A stretch of DNA of 64,000 bases from Typha latifolia (lineage: Eukaryota > Streptophyta > Magnoliopsida > Poales > Typhaceae). The notes below the pieces were generated by a model. That model was not told the origin of the DNA, made no database searches, and worked only from the letters and a program-made list of their open reading frames with translations. Of the stretch, positions 1-11,717 are shown piece after piece. Both the position numbers and the translations under genes were made by a program. Position 1 is the first letter of the stretch. The number at the start of each line of letters is the position of its first letter. Location of the stretch: assembly GCA_019914945.1 (NCBI GenBank), contig CM034101.1, forward strand, positions 15,015,188 to 15,079,187, given 5' to 3'.

Positions 1-970
1 GATGTCGAGGTTATCTATTGGCCATTCTGTTGTTGGATAACAAACGGAATATGGTATCTAGAGTTATTTGCTATTCAGATCATTAGATGGGATTCAAATA
101 TTAGGGATGTACCCACCGATAATTAATTACTCGATACAATAAAGCTAAGAAATCTATGGGTTACTCCGGTTTTGTTGAACTTGTGGGTGGGAATCAAGAG
201 ATGGGTGTTTAAATAGGAGAGAATTATGCCCACAGACGTACATTAGTTATGGCCTATGGCCTATGGGTGATGGAAGAAAGCCTTATCCGATAGCACTGTA
301 TGAATGTTCTACAAACACTGCAATTATCCTGTACATTAATGAAGGTGGTTGTCGGTTGAAGTGAAAAAATTAATGTATATCCACAGTTTTGATTATACTC
401 ACTCAAATTTTTATGATCGAGTCTTTAAATATATACAATTTGTGTTGATATACATCTAAATTACAATGGTGGTACCACCACATTGTAATGCGTTGGACGA
501 CACATATTGACGATCTAGAACTAAGATATCTCACAGTTTATTAAGTTATCAAAAGTTTTCTCCAATGATCTCCAATAAGCTAAAAGAAAAATCTCTAGCT
601 AGCTGCTCATCTCATACAACGCTCCATAGATTTCGCATTGCCTCTTCGTAGAATCCAAAAAAAAATTGCTTCTAGGATATGAAAGACAAACATATAGGAA
701 TCCAAAGTCAACGCAAACCAAAACCCACATGTCAACCAGTCAATGCTGACAAAAGAAAAAATTTTAGGCAACTATATATAAATTCTTTGTACCCATGGAA
801 TTTATGGGCCCATAAGTTATTAAGTCCCCAACTCCACTAGACTTTTGAATCCATTCGGTCTTAATCGGTAGGCTATATCGGTATGCATTACACCAACTAC
901 GTACAATTGGTTAAAAGTGGATATAATCCTGGACAAATTGAGATTCAACAATAGAACGGAGCAAATTGGT
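1..970. other. AT-rich upstream region of the first peptide gene
   Basis: No supported gene. A near-palindrome lies at about 461-489, with the perfect 14-base core TGGTGGTACCACCA at 467-480. The stretch from about 700 to 800 (AACCAGTCAATGCTGACAAA and following) resembles 4603-4680, which suggests a duplicated flank. A further TATA-like run is at about 770-780. The rest is ordinary AT-rich intergenic sequence. Confidence 0.5.
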
Positions 971-1047
971 AAGGCTAAGTATATATGAACTACACTCTTA
1001 TCTTCTTATCTCTATATACTAGAGAGATGCTAGTCGGGCTACGACCA

Positions 1048-1266
1048 ATGCTGCACCTGGAAACATTCTTCTACCTTGTCTTGATAACTACTTTACGAGG
1101 CTCTGAGGCCATTTGGGCACTTCACAGCCACCACGCTAGGAACGACCGGCGGCCGTTGCCTCCGCCTTTCGGATCGAAGAACTCGGCCAACATCCCCCTA
1201 GTGACCCTTACACGTGCTCCTCTATTTGTGCCAACTCCGCCGCAGCCTAACGCTCATATGATCTGA
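1048..1266 (+). CDS. Small secreted peptide precursor, family not recognised (copy 1, tail cut by TGA)
   Basis: 72 residues if read from the ATG at 1048. An in-frame ATG at 985 is less likely, because it overlaps the TATA-like box (about 978-988) that aligns with the TATA box of copy 2. From 1048 the protein opens with a hydrophobic signal-peptide-like stretch (residues 2-16) and a probable cleavage zone near GSEA, then a basic and proline-rich spacer. The core at residues 43-59 (SKNSANIPLVTLT then RAPL) matches the core of the neighbouring gene at 1998. The TGA at 1264-1266 is followed directly, in the same frame, by 32 more codons of proline-rich sequence ending with TAA at 1363-1365. This tail resembles the proline-rich end of copy 2, so copy 1 looks truncated. 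It matches none of the CLE, CEP, PSY or IDA motifs known to me. Function is unknown; apoplastic signalling is only an inference from the layout. Confidence 0.5.
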   Translation: MLHLETFFYLVLITTLRGSEAIWALHSHHARNDRRPLPPPFGSKNSANIPLVTLTRAPLFVPTPPQPNAHMI

Positions 1267-1937
1267 ATGCCACGTACTCCACAGCTGCCCCCGCCGCCGC
1301 CGATGGGCAAGTCTCCGTTACCGATGAATCCACTGACGCCACTGCCGGCACCACCATCTGTCTAATCATCATTGTATAAGTTGTACATGTTGCTTCTTAT
1401 ATCTACTTAGCTCACTCGCCATTTCTTAGCACGTAATTTGGATCAAATTTTTGTGTCCTTGTTTTATATTTTTGGTTGAAATCAATCTTTGCTAGGTTGT
1501 GGAGATGCGAGGAATTCCTTTTTTTTAATAAACTTTTAGGTACACGCGTACTGGTAGTATGGTATGACGTAAAGTGAAAAGAGTGATTCGTAAATATAAA
1601 ACTATTAGAAGAGAGAAATAAGTTACAATACTAATATAAACTTAAGTAGTTGTTTACTAATTATAATACCTGTATAAGAAAAATTTATAACTGAATAATT
1701 CTATCCTTATTACTCTCCTAAAGTATTCCAAAATTCTTCTTCCCAAGACGTGCAAGACAAGAACAAGGGGATTCAAATTAAGTGGGAATATACCATCAAT
1801 GACCCACAAGGCCACAAGTGCCGTAAGACTTAGCCAGAGGATTTGACTCCAATTCCTATGCACTTTTGATTACGTTAGTCGTAGTTGGTAGGCTAGCTAC
1901 CAGATTAAGAGTTAATAAAGCTAAATAGAATTTTTCC

Positions 1938-1948
1938 CTATAAATATA
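1938..1948 (+). promoter_or_regulatory. TATA box of peptide gene copy 2
   Basis: CTATAAATATA lies 50 bases upstream of the ATG at 1998, leaving room for a leader of roughly 20-30 bases. The aligned position in copy 1 carries AGTATATATG (about 978-988). Confidence 0.5.
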
Positions 1949-1997
1949 TGCTCCTACTTCATTAGAGAGACATAGTTAGCCATCTAACAAGTCCATT

Positions 1998-2330
1998 ATG
2001 CTACGCTTGCAAACTTTGCTCTTCCTTGTCCTACTAACTCCTGTGATTGTGAGCCCTTCAAGAGACCATGGAGTTATTAGCTCACTCTATAGAAAAGTTC
2101 AACCACTATCATCTTCTCCTCCTGGCAGCCCCCACAACGGCCATGAACGGCTTCGATCACCTTTAGGCGCGAAGAACTCCGTCGATATGCCACTGGTCAC
2201 GATTAGTCAAAGAGCTCCTCTTTACAGGCCGCTTTCGCCGCAAGGCCAGTTAGGCCGTTCTTATACACGTCCGCAGCCACGGCCACCAAGGCCGCCGCCG
2301 CCGCCGCCGCCGCCGCCGCTACCGTTGTAG
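1998..2330 (+). CDS. Small secreted proline-rich peptide precursor, family not recognised (copy 2)
   Basis: 110 residues in a single exon. Residues 1-19 form a clear signal peptide (MLRLQTLLFLVLLTPVIVS), so export through the secretory pathway is expected. The middle is variable. Residues 58-75 (AKNSVDMPLVTIS then QRAPLY) are the part conserved with the gene at 1048. The C-terminal third is proline-rich and ends in a run of nine prolines before LPL. The layout of signal peptide, variable region, short conserved block and tail is typical of processed plant peptide precursors, but the block matches no family I know. A start at 1998 is supported by the TATA box at 1938-1948 and by alignment with copy 1. 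An extracellular proline-rich structural peptide is the alternative reading. Confidence 0.6.
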   Translation: MLRLQTLLFLVLLTPVIVSPSRDHGVISSLYRKVQPLSSSPPGSPHNGHERLRSPLGAKNSVDMPLVTISQRAPLYRPLSPQGQLGRSYTRPQPRPPRPPPPPPPPPLPL

Positions 2331-3480
2331 TTATCATCACCATATTAAATATGCTGCTCGTTCCTTGGATCAAATCGAAGGGCCGATCATCACATATGTG
2401 TGTTTCCTGTCTAAGTTGAAGTTAATGTTTAATTGCAAAGCTGCTAGTGCCACCCCCACCCACTCCCTGGTTGCTTGCTACCTACTTTCCTACACCCACT
2501 TTTTTCCTTTTCTTACTTTCCAACCCTACCAAACTTTGACCTTCACGTCCACGATAACAATTATTTTCTTTTCATTTTTTCCTTTTGAGTACTGGTATTA
2601 TTATAATATAAAATAGAGTTAATTATATTAGATTCCGCAGAACTATCTATCACATTTTCCATAATTCTGTGAAATTTAAAACTGTCTAGAATATTAAAAA
2701 TATCTCAAATACTCGTTCTACGGGATTCCATTCTATAATTTATTAACTCCAAATCACATAATTAACTATATAACATGTTTATCTTTATATTTTAAAGATA
2801 AAAAATAAAAAAAATAGTTTATCGAAACATATATATCTAGTCACGATTGTTCTTCATATATTATGTTTAAAATCATACTAAATGTAACTTTTATTTTTGT
2901 CAATTTGCCTCTATGCGGTATAAACTAATTTGGAATATAAAGTCATGTTTATTCATCCAAACTTGATAAAAAAAATGCAAAAATAATATAAGAATGGGCA
3001 TCAAAATATCAATTCTCAAAATCAAATATTTTTGTCTGTATCTTCTCATTCCTAATATTAGGAGTCTTGAATCTCAATTATTATTTCTCTATTATCATGT
3101 ACTTTAGAACTCCGATGACTTGATATATATAAAGCAAAAATTTAGATTATAATAAAAGTTTAGAGGTGGATTGATTCAATCTTTATAGACACAATATCTA
3201 AAAGCATAATTAGTTAGATTATGAGCAATAATATTATTATACTTACGCAAGGTTGATGAGGTCTACGGACAATCGGACATTTATCGGAAAAAAAAACCCT
3301 CAAGATTGATGAGATAACCACTTATAGTATTTTATTTCTTAACAATCCCTGCTATGATCCAACTGAGATACCACGCCCTATAGATTTATCGATGACCCTA
3401 TTTCGATACAAGTAAATTTTCTCCTCAGAGTTTTAACACCATATCTTATTACCATGGAGACATAATACTATGGGTTTTCA
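2331..3480. other. AT-rich intergenic region
   Basis: Downstream of peptide copy 2. Bases 2430-2590 (AAAGCTGCTAGTGCC, pyrimidine-rich stretch, CTTCACGTCCACGATAACAA) are similar to 5390-5540, marking a duplicated 3' flank. The remainder is AT-rich and I see no gene in it. Confidence 0.45.
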
Positions 3481-3487
3481 AACTATA

Positions 3488-4537
3488 TGCTGTTTGGATG
3501 GGTTTTCCAAATCTCCAATCAACCCTTCCTTTTCCTTCCAATCAAAATCCACTCCTTTATCCTAGGAAAGAGAAGATGAAGAGGGATGCGGGGGAGGAGT
3601 TATCGGTGATCAACTCTTTTTTCTCCTTCCAATCTTTCGTGACCGCCTCATTGCCATCATCGGCGGCGGCGACTCGGCCAAAGAAGAGGCCAATCCCTTC
3701 CAATCTTTCCCAGCTACTTTAGAAGCTAGACCAGAAGAATTCTGATCTTGATCTAGGTGAAAAGGCCCCCGTGGGACTTACTTAAGTGCTCGACGGTGTT
3801 GGTCGCGTCGCCTCCTCCATGGGAAGCGACTGCATCGCCAGATCCAACGGTTGCCGCCCTCTAGGGACGTCTTTATAGCAGCAATTTCCCATGACGAGGG
3901 CGATCAACCTCAAGAGAGATCAAGAGAGAGAGGAGGTGACGATGAGATCATGAATGGAGAGGTGATAGAGAGTAGGGGAAAGCGCATAGCATAGATAGAA
4001 GGAAAGCACTAGGGAGAATAAGTTTGTGATTTGCCCCTTCCGTGTCATCTCCGACTCCATCGCCATCGAGGCCGATGGTGTCGTCGTTGCAGCCGACACC
4101 AACACGTGCCACCTCCGCTTTCCTTGCGCTGAGCACTTCCGTGCCCGGTCTCTTTGCTTCGACACCCACATCCTCTCTGAGACGGTCACTTCCGTCGACT
4201 TCTCCTCCCACCCCTTCCGATCGAGGCCACACTGTCATCGTTGCAGCCGGCATCGGCACTATCGCCCTCTGCCTCCGCTTCTCCGATGCCGAGCACTTTT
4301 GGAACCACGAGATCTAACGAGTGAGGGAAGGCAAAGAAATGTGTAACATGAGAGGAAAAAAAAACACCCGGGAGCTCAGACTAAATTTTCTTTTACTGCA
4401 ATATTAGCATATTTCGGTCTAGTACCATAATAAATTTTAATTATAAGAAGTGCTGTCAAACACTTCTAATTATAATTTTACTATAGAATTTAAAATACCA
4501 TAAAATTAGTTAAATATTATAAGTATCCAAACAAGCT
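3488..4537. mobile_element. Candidate non-autonomous TIR transposon
   Basis: The left end reads GCTGTTTGGATGGG (from 3489). The right end, in reverse complement, reads AGCTTGTTTGGATAC, matching over about 12 bases with one indel. Ends of the GTTTGGAT kind are common in plant MITE-like elements. The interior is unlike its AT-rich surroundings: bases 3575-3900 and 4040-4320 are GC-rich, with overlapping open frames on both strands that resemble no protein I know. A clear target-site duplication was not found, so the superfamily and exact borders are open. Confidence 0.4.
4062..4301. repeat. Diverged tandem duplication inside the TIR element
   Basis: ATCGAGGCCGATGGTGTCGT (from about 4066) and ATCGAGGCCACACTGTCATC (from about 4221) begin two related segments. 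Each continues through GTTGCAGCCG, CCTCCGCTT and a GAGCACTT block. The copies have diverged. Confidence 0.45.
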
Positions 4538-4561
4538 GTTCATGTATTCCAATACCCCGTA

Positions 4562-4876
4562 GGAATCAAAGGCGGTAATTCAACACCAACCCAAACGCAC
4601 ACTTCAACCAGTCAACGCCGACAAAAAAAATTACTTTAGTCAATTGACCTACAGGTTCCTTGTACCATCTATTATGAAGTGTTTTTGACCATTCTCATCA
4701 TCCTCCAAACTTTATTTACCGAGTCAGGCTGCCTATTAAATTTAATATAAAAAAGGTAGCTTTCATGACTAGTTCCATCCTCTCTATGTTAAGCCACCGA
4801 TTTTATCATCATTTTTACTGACTTAAATTAACACATCTAAAAAAAATAGTAAGGATTTAAATGTACTAGAGTTAAG

Positions 4877-4940
<64 letters not shown>

Positions 4941-5540
4941 CTAAACATCATATATAATAAATTATACATATATATTTGGAAAGAAAACTAAACAGAAGTG
5001 AAAGGTGTGTACACCATTCATCCACTAGAAAGGATATTTATGTTAAATATTCTAATTTAAAAAACATCTTATTAAAAAGTAAAGATGACACTACTATCTA
5101 TAGTTCACAATTAAACACCCAATTCAACTAAATGTAATTAAAGGTACATATTCAAACAAAAAAGAAAAAGTAAAACTAATTAGGATTTCTCATTACCTGT
5201 AACCAAACGCAACCTCTAGTGTTTTAATTCACAATCTACAGTACCAACAAATATATATATTATATATTACATCTTATAACAATCTCCAACTGTCTCATTG
5301 GCCGAGCCCAATGCTAAGTATAGTAGGTTACGGCCCATTCCGGCCCACCGACTTCCTTTGGTAGGCGTTGTCGTAAAGCTAAATGCAAAGCTGCCCTAAT
5401 GCCCACCGACTTCCTTTTCCCACGTCCACCTTTTGCCTTTCTTTTTTTCTCCCAACCCCACCTAACTTGGCCTTCACGTACACTGTACACAACAATAATT
5501 CTTTCCTTTTACTATTTTTTTTTTAATTTCTTTTATCCTT
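4562..5540 (+). pseudogene. Remnant of a third peptide-gene locus (flanks only)
   Basis: Bases 4562-4680 (GGAATCAAAG, AACCAGTCAACGCCGACAAA, CTTGTACC) resemble 700-790, upstream of copy 1. Bases 5390-5540 (ATGCAAAGCTGCCCTAATGC, CTTCACGTACACTGTACACA) resemble 2430-2590, downstream of copy 2. Between them I find no signal peptide and no PLVT core, so the coding body appears to be lost or replaced. A short direct repeat, CCCACCGACTTCCTTT, occurs at about 5344 and 5401. Confidence 0.4.
4879..4937. repeat. (AT)n microsatellite
   Basis: An uninterrupted alternating AT/TA run of about 59 bases. Confidence 0.9.
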
Positions 5541-6395
5541 TTGTGTGTTGCCACAAGTGCTATTAAATTTATTTAAAAAGTAAAAAAAAAAGAAGAAAAA
5601 CTACTACCGGGTTAAAAATTTTAATACATAAAAAAGTTAAGAATAAAATCTTCATACATGTTATACATAGTTGGCGTTACAATACCACTTAAAAATTTTA
5701 AAATATTTTCCCCCCTTTTTTGTTAATTAGAGTTGATCTATTAAGTAGGTCAGAGAATATAAGATCAATCCATCTTAGTTAATCAACTGTTTCCATCATA
5801 TTATAGCTATACTTTATCCATTATGTGAAGGCCTATAATACATAACATGAAAATACCAATTAATCCGGATGCATAGATTTAAAGGCTTATACAATTTAAT
5901 TGTATTTAGTTTTTTATTTAACATATAAAATCAAATGTATATATTTTCTATAGCTAATATATATTTTGTTATAATAGAGAACAGACATATGCATACTAAA
6001 TTTCATTATTATTAATTGAGAAATTAAATATAATTTAATTACAAAAGCTCTGTAGATAAAGCCAACTCTTTGCCCCAAGGTGTGTCACCTTAGTCACTAC
6101 GGGTTAGTGTGTGGTTTCACATCCACCACACTAATCTAGTTAAGTCGGGCCCACTTTGTTGGACAGGGTATCAAAGTGGGTGTACAAATATATTTTCTCC
6201 ACTCCCCTTGGAGAATATCTATGTAATAAATTAAAATTAAAAAATAAGAAGAGAAAAAAGGGAAAGAAAAGAGAGAGAGAGAGCTATGATTTCTCCAACC
6301 CCACTTTCCAGATCAGCTTATCTTTACATCTCATTTCCAGCATAAATTAAACCTCATTTCATGTGGGTGTTATTTTATTTTATTTATTTTCTCTT
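5541..6395. other. AT-rich region and upstream sequence of actin
   Basis: No gene supported. An imperfect hairpin (GTTAGTGTGTGG ... CCACCACACTAAT) lies at 6105-6138, followed by a GA run at 6269-6284. The last 200 bases probably contain proximal promoter elements of the actin gene. Confidence 0.4.
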
Positions 6396-6400
6396 CTCTT

Positions 6401-6487
6401 TATAGCTTTTTATCTCGCCCAGATCCCATAATCCCCCATCACTCCGCCTCTGCTCCGCTCCGCTCCTCTCCTCTCCTCTCCTCAAAG
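6401..6487 (+). promoter_or_regulatory. Actin core promoter and first non-coding exon
   Basis: A TATA-like TATAGCTTTTTAT at 6401 is followed by a pyrimidine-rich start region (repeated CTCCG and CTCTC, 6440-6483). The leader exon ends at 6487, next to GTGAGT. Exact start site not determined. Confidence 0.45.
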
Positions 6488-7320
6488 GTGAGTGCTTCCG
6501 ATCTTTCTTTTCGACCTTTTTTATTCGATCTGCCAAGATAGATCGGAGTTCCTCGGCGTCAGATCTAGGGTTTCTAATTTATGCTTTCGGGTGGATTAGA
6601 TCGGTTTTAGGATTTTTGGAATTCATTCAGAGAAAAGGAAGAATCTGATGCTTTTGATCCGATTTTGTTATTATTGACGACATTTCTCAGTTGTAGTTGG
6701 TGAAGCCGTACGATGAGGCGAAAGATTCTGGTTACTATGCTTAGGTTTTGATTTTTGATGTAAATAATATTTTACTCACAAGAAGCAAGTCAAGCACAGG
6801 TACCTAATTCTGATAGATTTGGCTTCTCTAAGGAAGTATTAGTATGTTTTGGTCATAAAACTCTTCGAATAGTATAAGATTTGCTAGCTAAATGGACAAG
6901 GGAATCGGGATCTGTCTTCTTTCTTTTATTGCTGAGACATGGGCAATGTTCTGCTTTGCCGATTAAGCAGTTCATTTGACTGAATCATCTTGGTGTCATC
7001 AACCAAAAGAAGAAAGCCAAGTTGGATTAAATAGAAGCAGGTGAATGACTAAATGTTGGTTGATGCCACTCACACAGATTAGGGATTGCCTGGATGTTTG
7101 AAATGAGAATTGGTTCTTATTATAACACTTATTGGGAAGTTTGAAGGCAAAGTTGAGTTATTGTTGTAGTTGATGAAGTAAAGGCTGATGCTAATATATC
7201 AATTGGTTGGTATTAGCTTCACAATGTCAAAATTGCTTATCTAGTAGAAACATATATGATTTGGGCAATGGCGAGCTGCCTTGCTTCTGCTTATACCTTT
7301 ATACTTTTGGGGGTTTCATG

Positions 7321-7380
7321 GAAATGGCTGAATGGTTAAAGCGCCCAACTCATAATTGGCAAATTCGTAGGGTCGATGCC
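7321..7380 (+). pseudogene. Plastid trnI-CAU-like tRNA fragment in the actin leader intron
   Basis: ATGGCTGAATGGTTAAAGCG (7324-7343) is a tRNA D-arm. CCAA-CTCATAA-TTGG is a four-pair anticodon stem around a seven-base loop with anticodon CAU. GCAAATTCGTAGG continues into the variable and T regions. As I recall the plastid trnI(CAU) gene, this matches closely from the D-arm to the T-stem. The acceptor stem is absent and the T-arm (AGGGTCGATGCCCT) is altered and runs into a G-rich tract. This is best read as a nuclear plastid DNA insertion that is no longer a working tRNA gene. Confidence 0.65.
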
Positions 7381-7387
7381 CTGGGGG

Positions 7388-7402
7388 GAGGGGGGGGGGG
7401 GG
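7388..7402 (+). repeat. G homopolymer-rich tract
   Basis: CTGGGGGGAGG leads into an unbroken G run directly after the tRNA-like fragment. Confidence 0.8.
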
Positions 7403-7748
7403 TTTCTTGGATACTTTTTTAATTGGATTATTCTTGGATACCTTCTAATTAACTGCCTCTGTCAGTAGGTTGTCTTCTTAAATGCCTAGCCAAAACCATA
7501 GTTAAGAGAGTTCCTTTTCTGTGGAACCATCAACCATGCGACAACCGTGCTTGCTGATGTTGCTAATTTTCTTGTGGGAATATTTCTTTCATAATTCTTC
7601 CTAATATATCATATATCTCATAACTAACAAATCAAGACATGCTTTCTTTTTTACTATTAGTTTTGCATTTAGTGGTGTTGACTATTTGTTCTTACTTATT
7701 TGTTAGCAAAATATTGAAATAAAAATTCTTGGCAGGTGGTTGTAAACT

Positions 7749-9227
<1,479 letters not shown>

Positions 9228-9429
9228 ATATTATCCGAGTTTCTTTGGCTTGTATCTGCGCTATATTTGGTGGTAGGAAGTGGTCAGAGCGTGAGAGACA
9301 TGTTTGCTTGTTGGTTGTGCCTCTTTGAGTTTTCCCAGTTAAATTCTAGCTCTCGTCTTTTATGTATGATAATATATATGATCTGTAATAGTTAGGAAGA
9401 GCTTTGCACTTTGTTTGTAGTTTGAATTG

Positions 9430-10054
9430 GTGAATGCCTATTTGTTTTCCGTAAGTTTATGGCACGTTGATACTGATACTTGCAATTCTGATCCTTCTTT
9501 TAATATTGTTGAGAACTATGTGTACTTCTATGGTAAATTCTGAGCATGTAGCTTCCCACAAAAATCTCTTCGTGGCTTCCAACCACACATTTTGGAAGGC
9601 TAATGCCATTATGCAGTTGTTGGTTCTTACTTTTCTAATTAACTAATTAATTATTCATTTGTTTATCGTTTGTGTAATAAGCTTCATATATGATTTGCAT
9701 CCTCCACTGGGTCACAACTTTTCCTTGTGAAAACTCCAATTTATTACCCTAATGATCTATGGAGAGATCATACTTTTGAGTTAGTTCCATGTTTGTGAAG
9801 AGTATTATTAGGGATACTTTTTTATTTAAAAAAAAAAAAACTAGCAGCACATGGATAGCTAGCTCACTTGTACCACTTTCTTTTTAAATACAAGCCACTG
9901 AGTCAGAGAAGACAGCTACTATTCGCAAAAAATAATATTTCTACTTTCTAGATCTTGAATCACAACCAACCATAGGAAAAAAAAAAATATCATTAAGACT
10001 TTAATCAATCTACACTCTGAATCAATTCAATCTTCCATGCATGAACGAATTGTA
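9430..10054. other. Intergenic region after actin
   Basis: Contains the actin 3' UTR and an AT-rich spacer with an A-run at about 9829. No gene seen. It separates two convergent genes. Confidence 0.5.
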
Positions 10055-10414
10055 TCATGCCTTCTTTGCCATCAGATCCTTCATATACTTGTCAGTGAGT
10101 TCGAGCTCCACAAGCATCACTTCTATCTTCTTGTCAGTCTCCAGTAATGACTCGTTTAGATGCTTGCCGCACTGCTTGGCGTAGCCCATCTCCTCTTTTA
10201 CCTTCATCAAATCTTTCCTCATCTTAACGAGGTTCTTCTCCAACCTAATTCTACTTTGATCCTTGCCATGGCTTCTCTCTGCTGCCTTTATATTGGACGG
10301 GTTGCCTTGTTCATCATATAACCATTCTTCTCCAATCCAATACGAGCTCTGGTCATGAGAAGCATCACTATACTGTGAGAAACTTAACATGCCGTTTTGA
10401 CTCATATTTTGCAT
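10055..10414 (-). CDS. Small coiled-coil protein of unknown function (tandem copy A)
   Basis: 119 residues from the ATG at 10412-10414 (MQNMSQNGMLSFSQ). The open frame extends further upstream, but that part crosses a likely splice acceptor (TTTCAG/GCAGG near 10425), so the start lies just inside exon 2, after a leader intron of about 90 bases. The N-terminal half is polar with a YWIGEEW motif. The C-terminal half (from about residue 50) is a charged heptad-like helix with KVKEEMGYAKQCGKHL and ETDKKIEVMLVEL, predicted to be a coiled coil. There is no signal peptide or membrane segment. It is a tandem paralogue of the gene at 11718-12098, and both share a start-site element with the VTL gene. 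The family is not recognised. A coiled-coil adaptor or oligomerising protein is a guess from composition only. Confidence 0.65.
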   Translation of the reverse strand: MQNMSQNGMLSFSQYSDASHDQSSYWIGEEWLYDEQGNPSNIKAAERSHGKDQSRIRLEKNLVKMRKDLMKVKEEMGYAKQCGKHLNESLLETDKKIEVMLVELELTDKYMKDLMAKKA

Positions 10415-10598
10415 TTCTGCCTGCCTGAAAGATCGTGAAAGGGAAAAAAACCATTGCAATCTTAGGTAATTTGGGAAATATAATGCAAATAGGTTTTGTT
10501 ACATACTTACGTACCAGGAATTAAGTTGATCCTTGCGATTATCTTCTCCAAGCTAATTCTCTAAGCTGTAAGGATGAGAAAGAGAGAAGTGTGAACAA

Positions 10599-10631
10599 CA
10601 CACGCCCAAATGATAGTAGTTAATTTATAAA
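10599..10631 (-). promoter_or_regulatory. TATA plus GGCGTGTG start-site module, gene A
   Basis: On the minus strand TTTATAAA (10624-10631) is followed after 17 bases by GGCGTGTG (10606-10599) and then TTGTTCACACTTC. The order and spacing match the modules at 12321 and 16124. Confidence 0.6.
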
Positions 10632-10639
10632 GATGAGCT

Positions 10640-11560
10640 TATGGTAAATATGGCACCTAATTTAACTAAGTTTTTTTTTTCATGTATATCCTTCTAAATC
10701 TCTTATTTGTGTATATGTCTTTGCAAAGTTTATATTCGCATTTATATCCCTATTTTTTTTTTACATTTAACCCACAATAGTAACTAAATAACCGTAAAAG
10801 TATTGAAATAACCTTGTTCTTTTTTGTCTTTGCATCTTTCAAATTACTAAGTTATTAATCCATAGTTGTTTAAAAGTAACCTAAAAGGTATTGATATAAA
10901 TATTTTACATTTTGAAGGTCTAAATTGTATACACAGAGATAAGAAATATATAAAGGTATACATACAAATAACAAAAACAAGAGAAAAAGAACTGATTAAC
11001 TAAACTACTAGGTCATCAGGGAAAATTGAGTCAACTACAGGATGGCAATTAAGTCAAGCTGATGGTTTATGACTTGGTCGTCGTGTCGACAAAGTAGGCT
11101 AAATATACGCGGATCCAGCTCATCAGGACACGATCTTACGTAGATTTTGGTGTTAAAATAATGAGTGGCGTGTGTCTACCACGCCATTGAGCAGATCGAG
11201 CACGGTACCGCACCGCCCACTGTATTTCTTTATATATATTCTTTTTTGTTTCCCTTTGGAAAAGATCTTGGCGTTTTATATGGAGATGGTCGGCTTGACA
11301 TGTGATTATGTTAGCAGTTAGATTTGTTAATCTTAATTAATGATTTGGGCCGTGCATTAGGGCAGATCCCGTCCAGGTTCGTTCTACTGCCCCCCCCCCC
11401 CCCCCCTCCAATGCTTATGCACACCAACAATGCGTCATTAGAACAGATCTGCCCGCTCTGAAAATTTTCTTATCCCTTTAATGATATAAATATTTGAGAT
11501 AAATTATTGAATATGTGCGATCGATACACTGTAACATTAGCGAACATTAACTGCTATGTT
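10640..11560. other. Spacer between coiled-coil genes
   Basis: AT-rich, with no coding sequence supported. It contains the distal element at 11167-11186 and a C run of about 17 bases near 11390-11406. Bases 11340-11470 are relatively GC-rich with no recognisable gene. Confidence 0.4.
11167..11186 (+). promoter_or_regulatory. Distal GGCGTGTG..ACCACG element, copy 1
   Basis: GGCGTGTGTCTACCACGCCA, about 560 bases upstream of the putative start of gene A. It shares the pattern of the copies at 13099, 13175 and 16259. Confidence 0.5.
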
Positions 11561-11717
11561 CTGATAGACTTACAAGAGTCAAAGAGAAATAACAATATAT
11601 GTATATATCAATCAAATACATCTACAAAGGAGAAGTAACTCATCAAGAACTACATTCTACAATCTACATCCTATTAATCTACCTACAACTCATTCACTCG
11701 TGGATCCATCTCTTCTC

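Larger units (their letters stand above)
6488..7735 (+). other. Leader (5' UTR) intron of actin
   Basis: Donor CAAAG/GTGAGT at 6487/6488 and acceptor TTGGCAG/GTGG at 7735/7736, 1,248 bases, ending 13 bases before the ATG. Long leader introns are standard in plant actin genes, where they often raise expression. This one contains a plastid tRNA-like segment (7321-7380) and a G-rich run. Confidence 0.8.

Noticed and set aside
2365..2616. Open frame downstream of peptide copy 2
   Set aside because: Low-complexity pyrimidine-rich sequence; the same DNA recurs as a non-coding flank at 5390-5540.
3920..4346. Overlapping open frames on both strands
   Set aside because: They lie within a GC-rich transposon-like segment and resemble no protein; open frames are expected by composition.
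7321..7380. Functional tRNA gene
   Set aside because: No acceptor stem can be formed and the T-arm is altered, so it is treated as a pseudo-tRNA.
11390..11406. C homopolymer as a regulatory or G-quadruplex site
   Set aside because: A homopolymer alone is not evidence of function, and its length may be a sequencing artefact.
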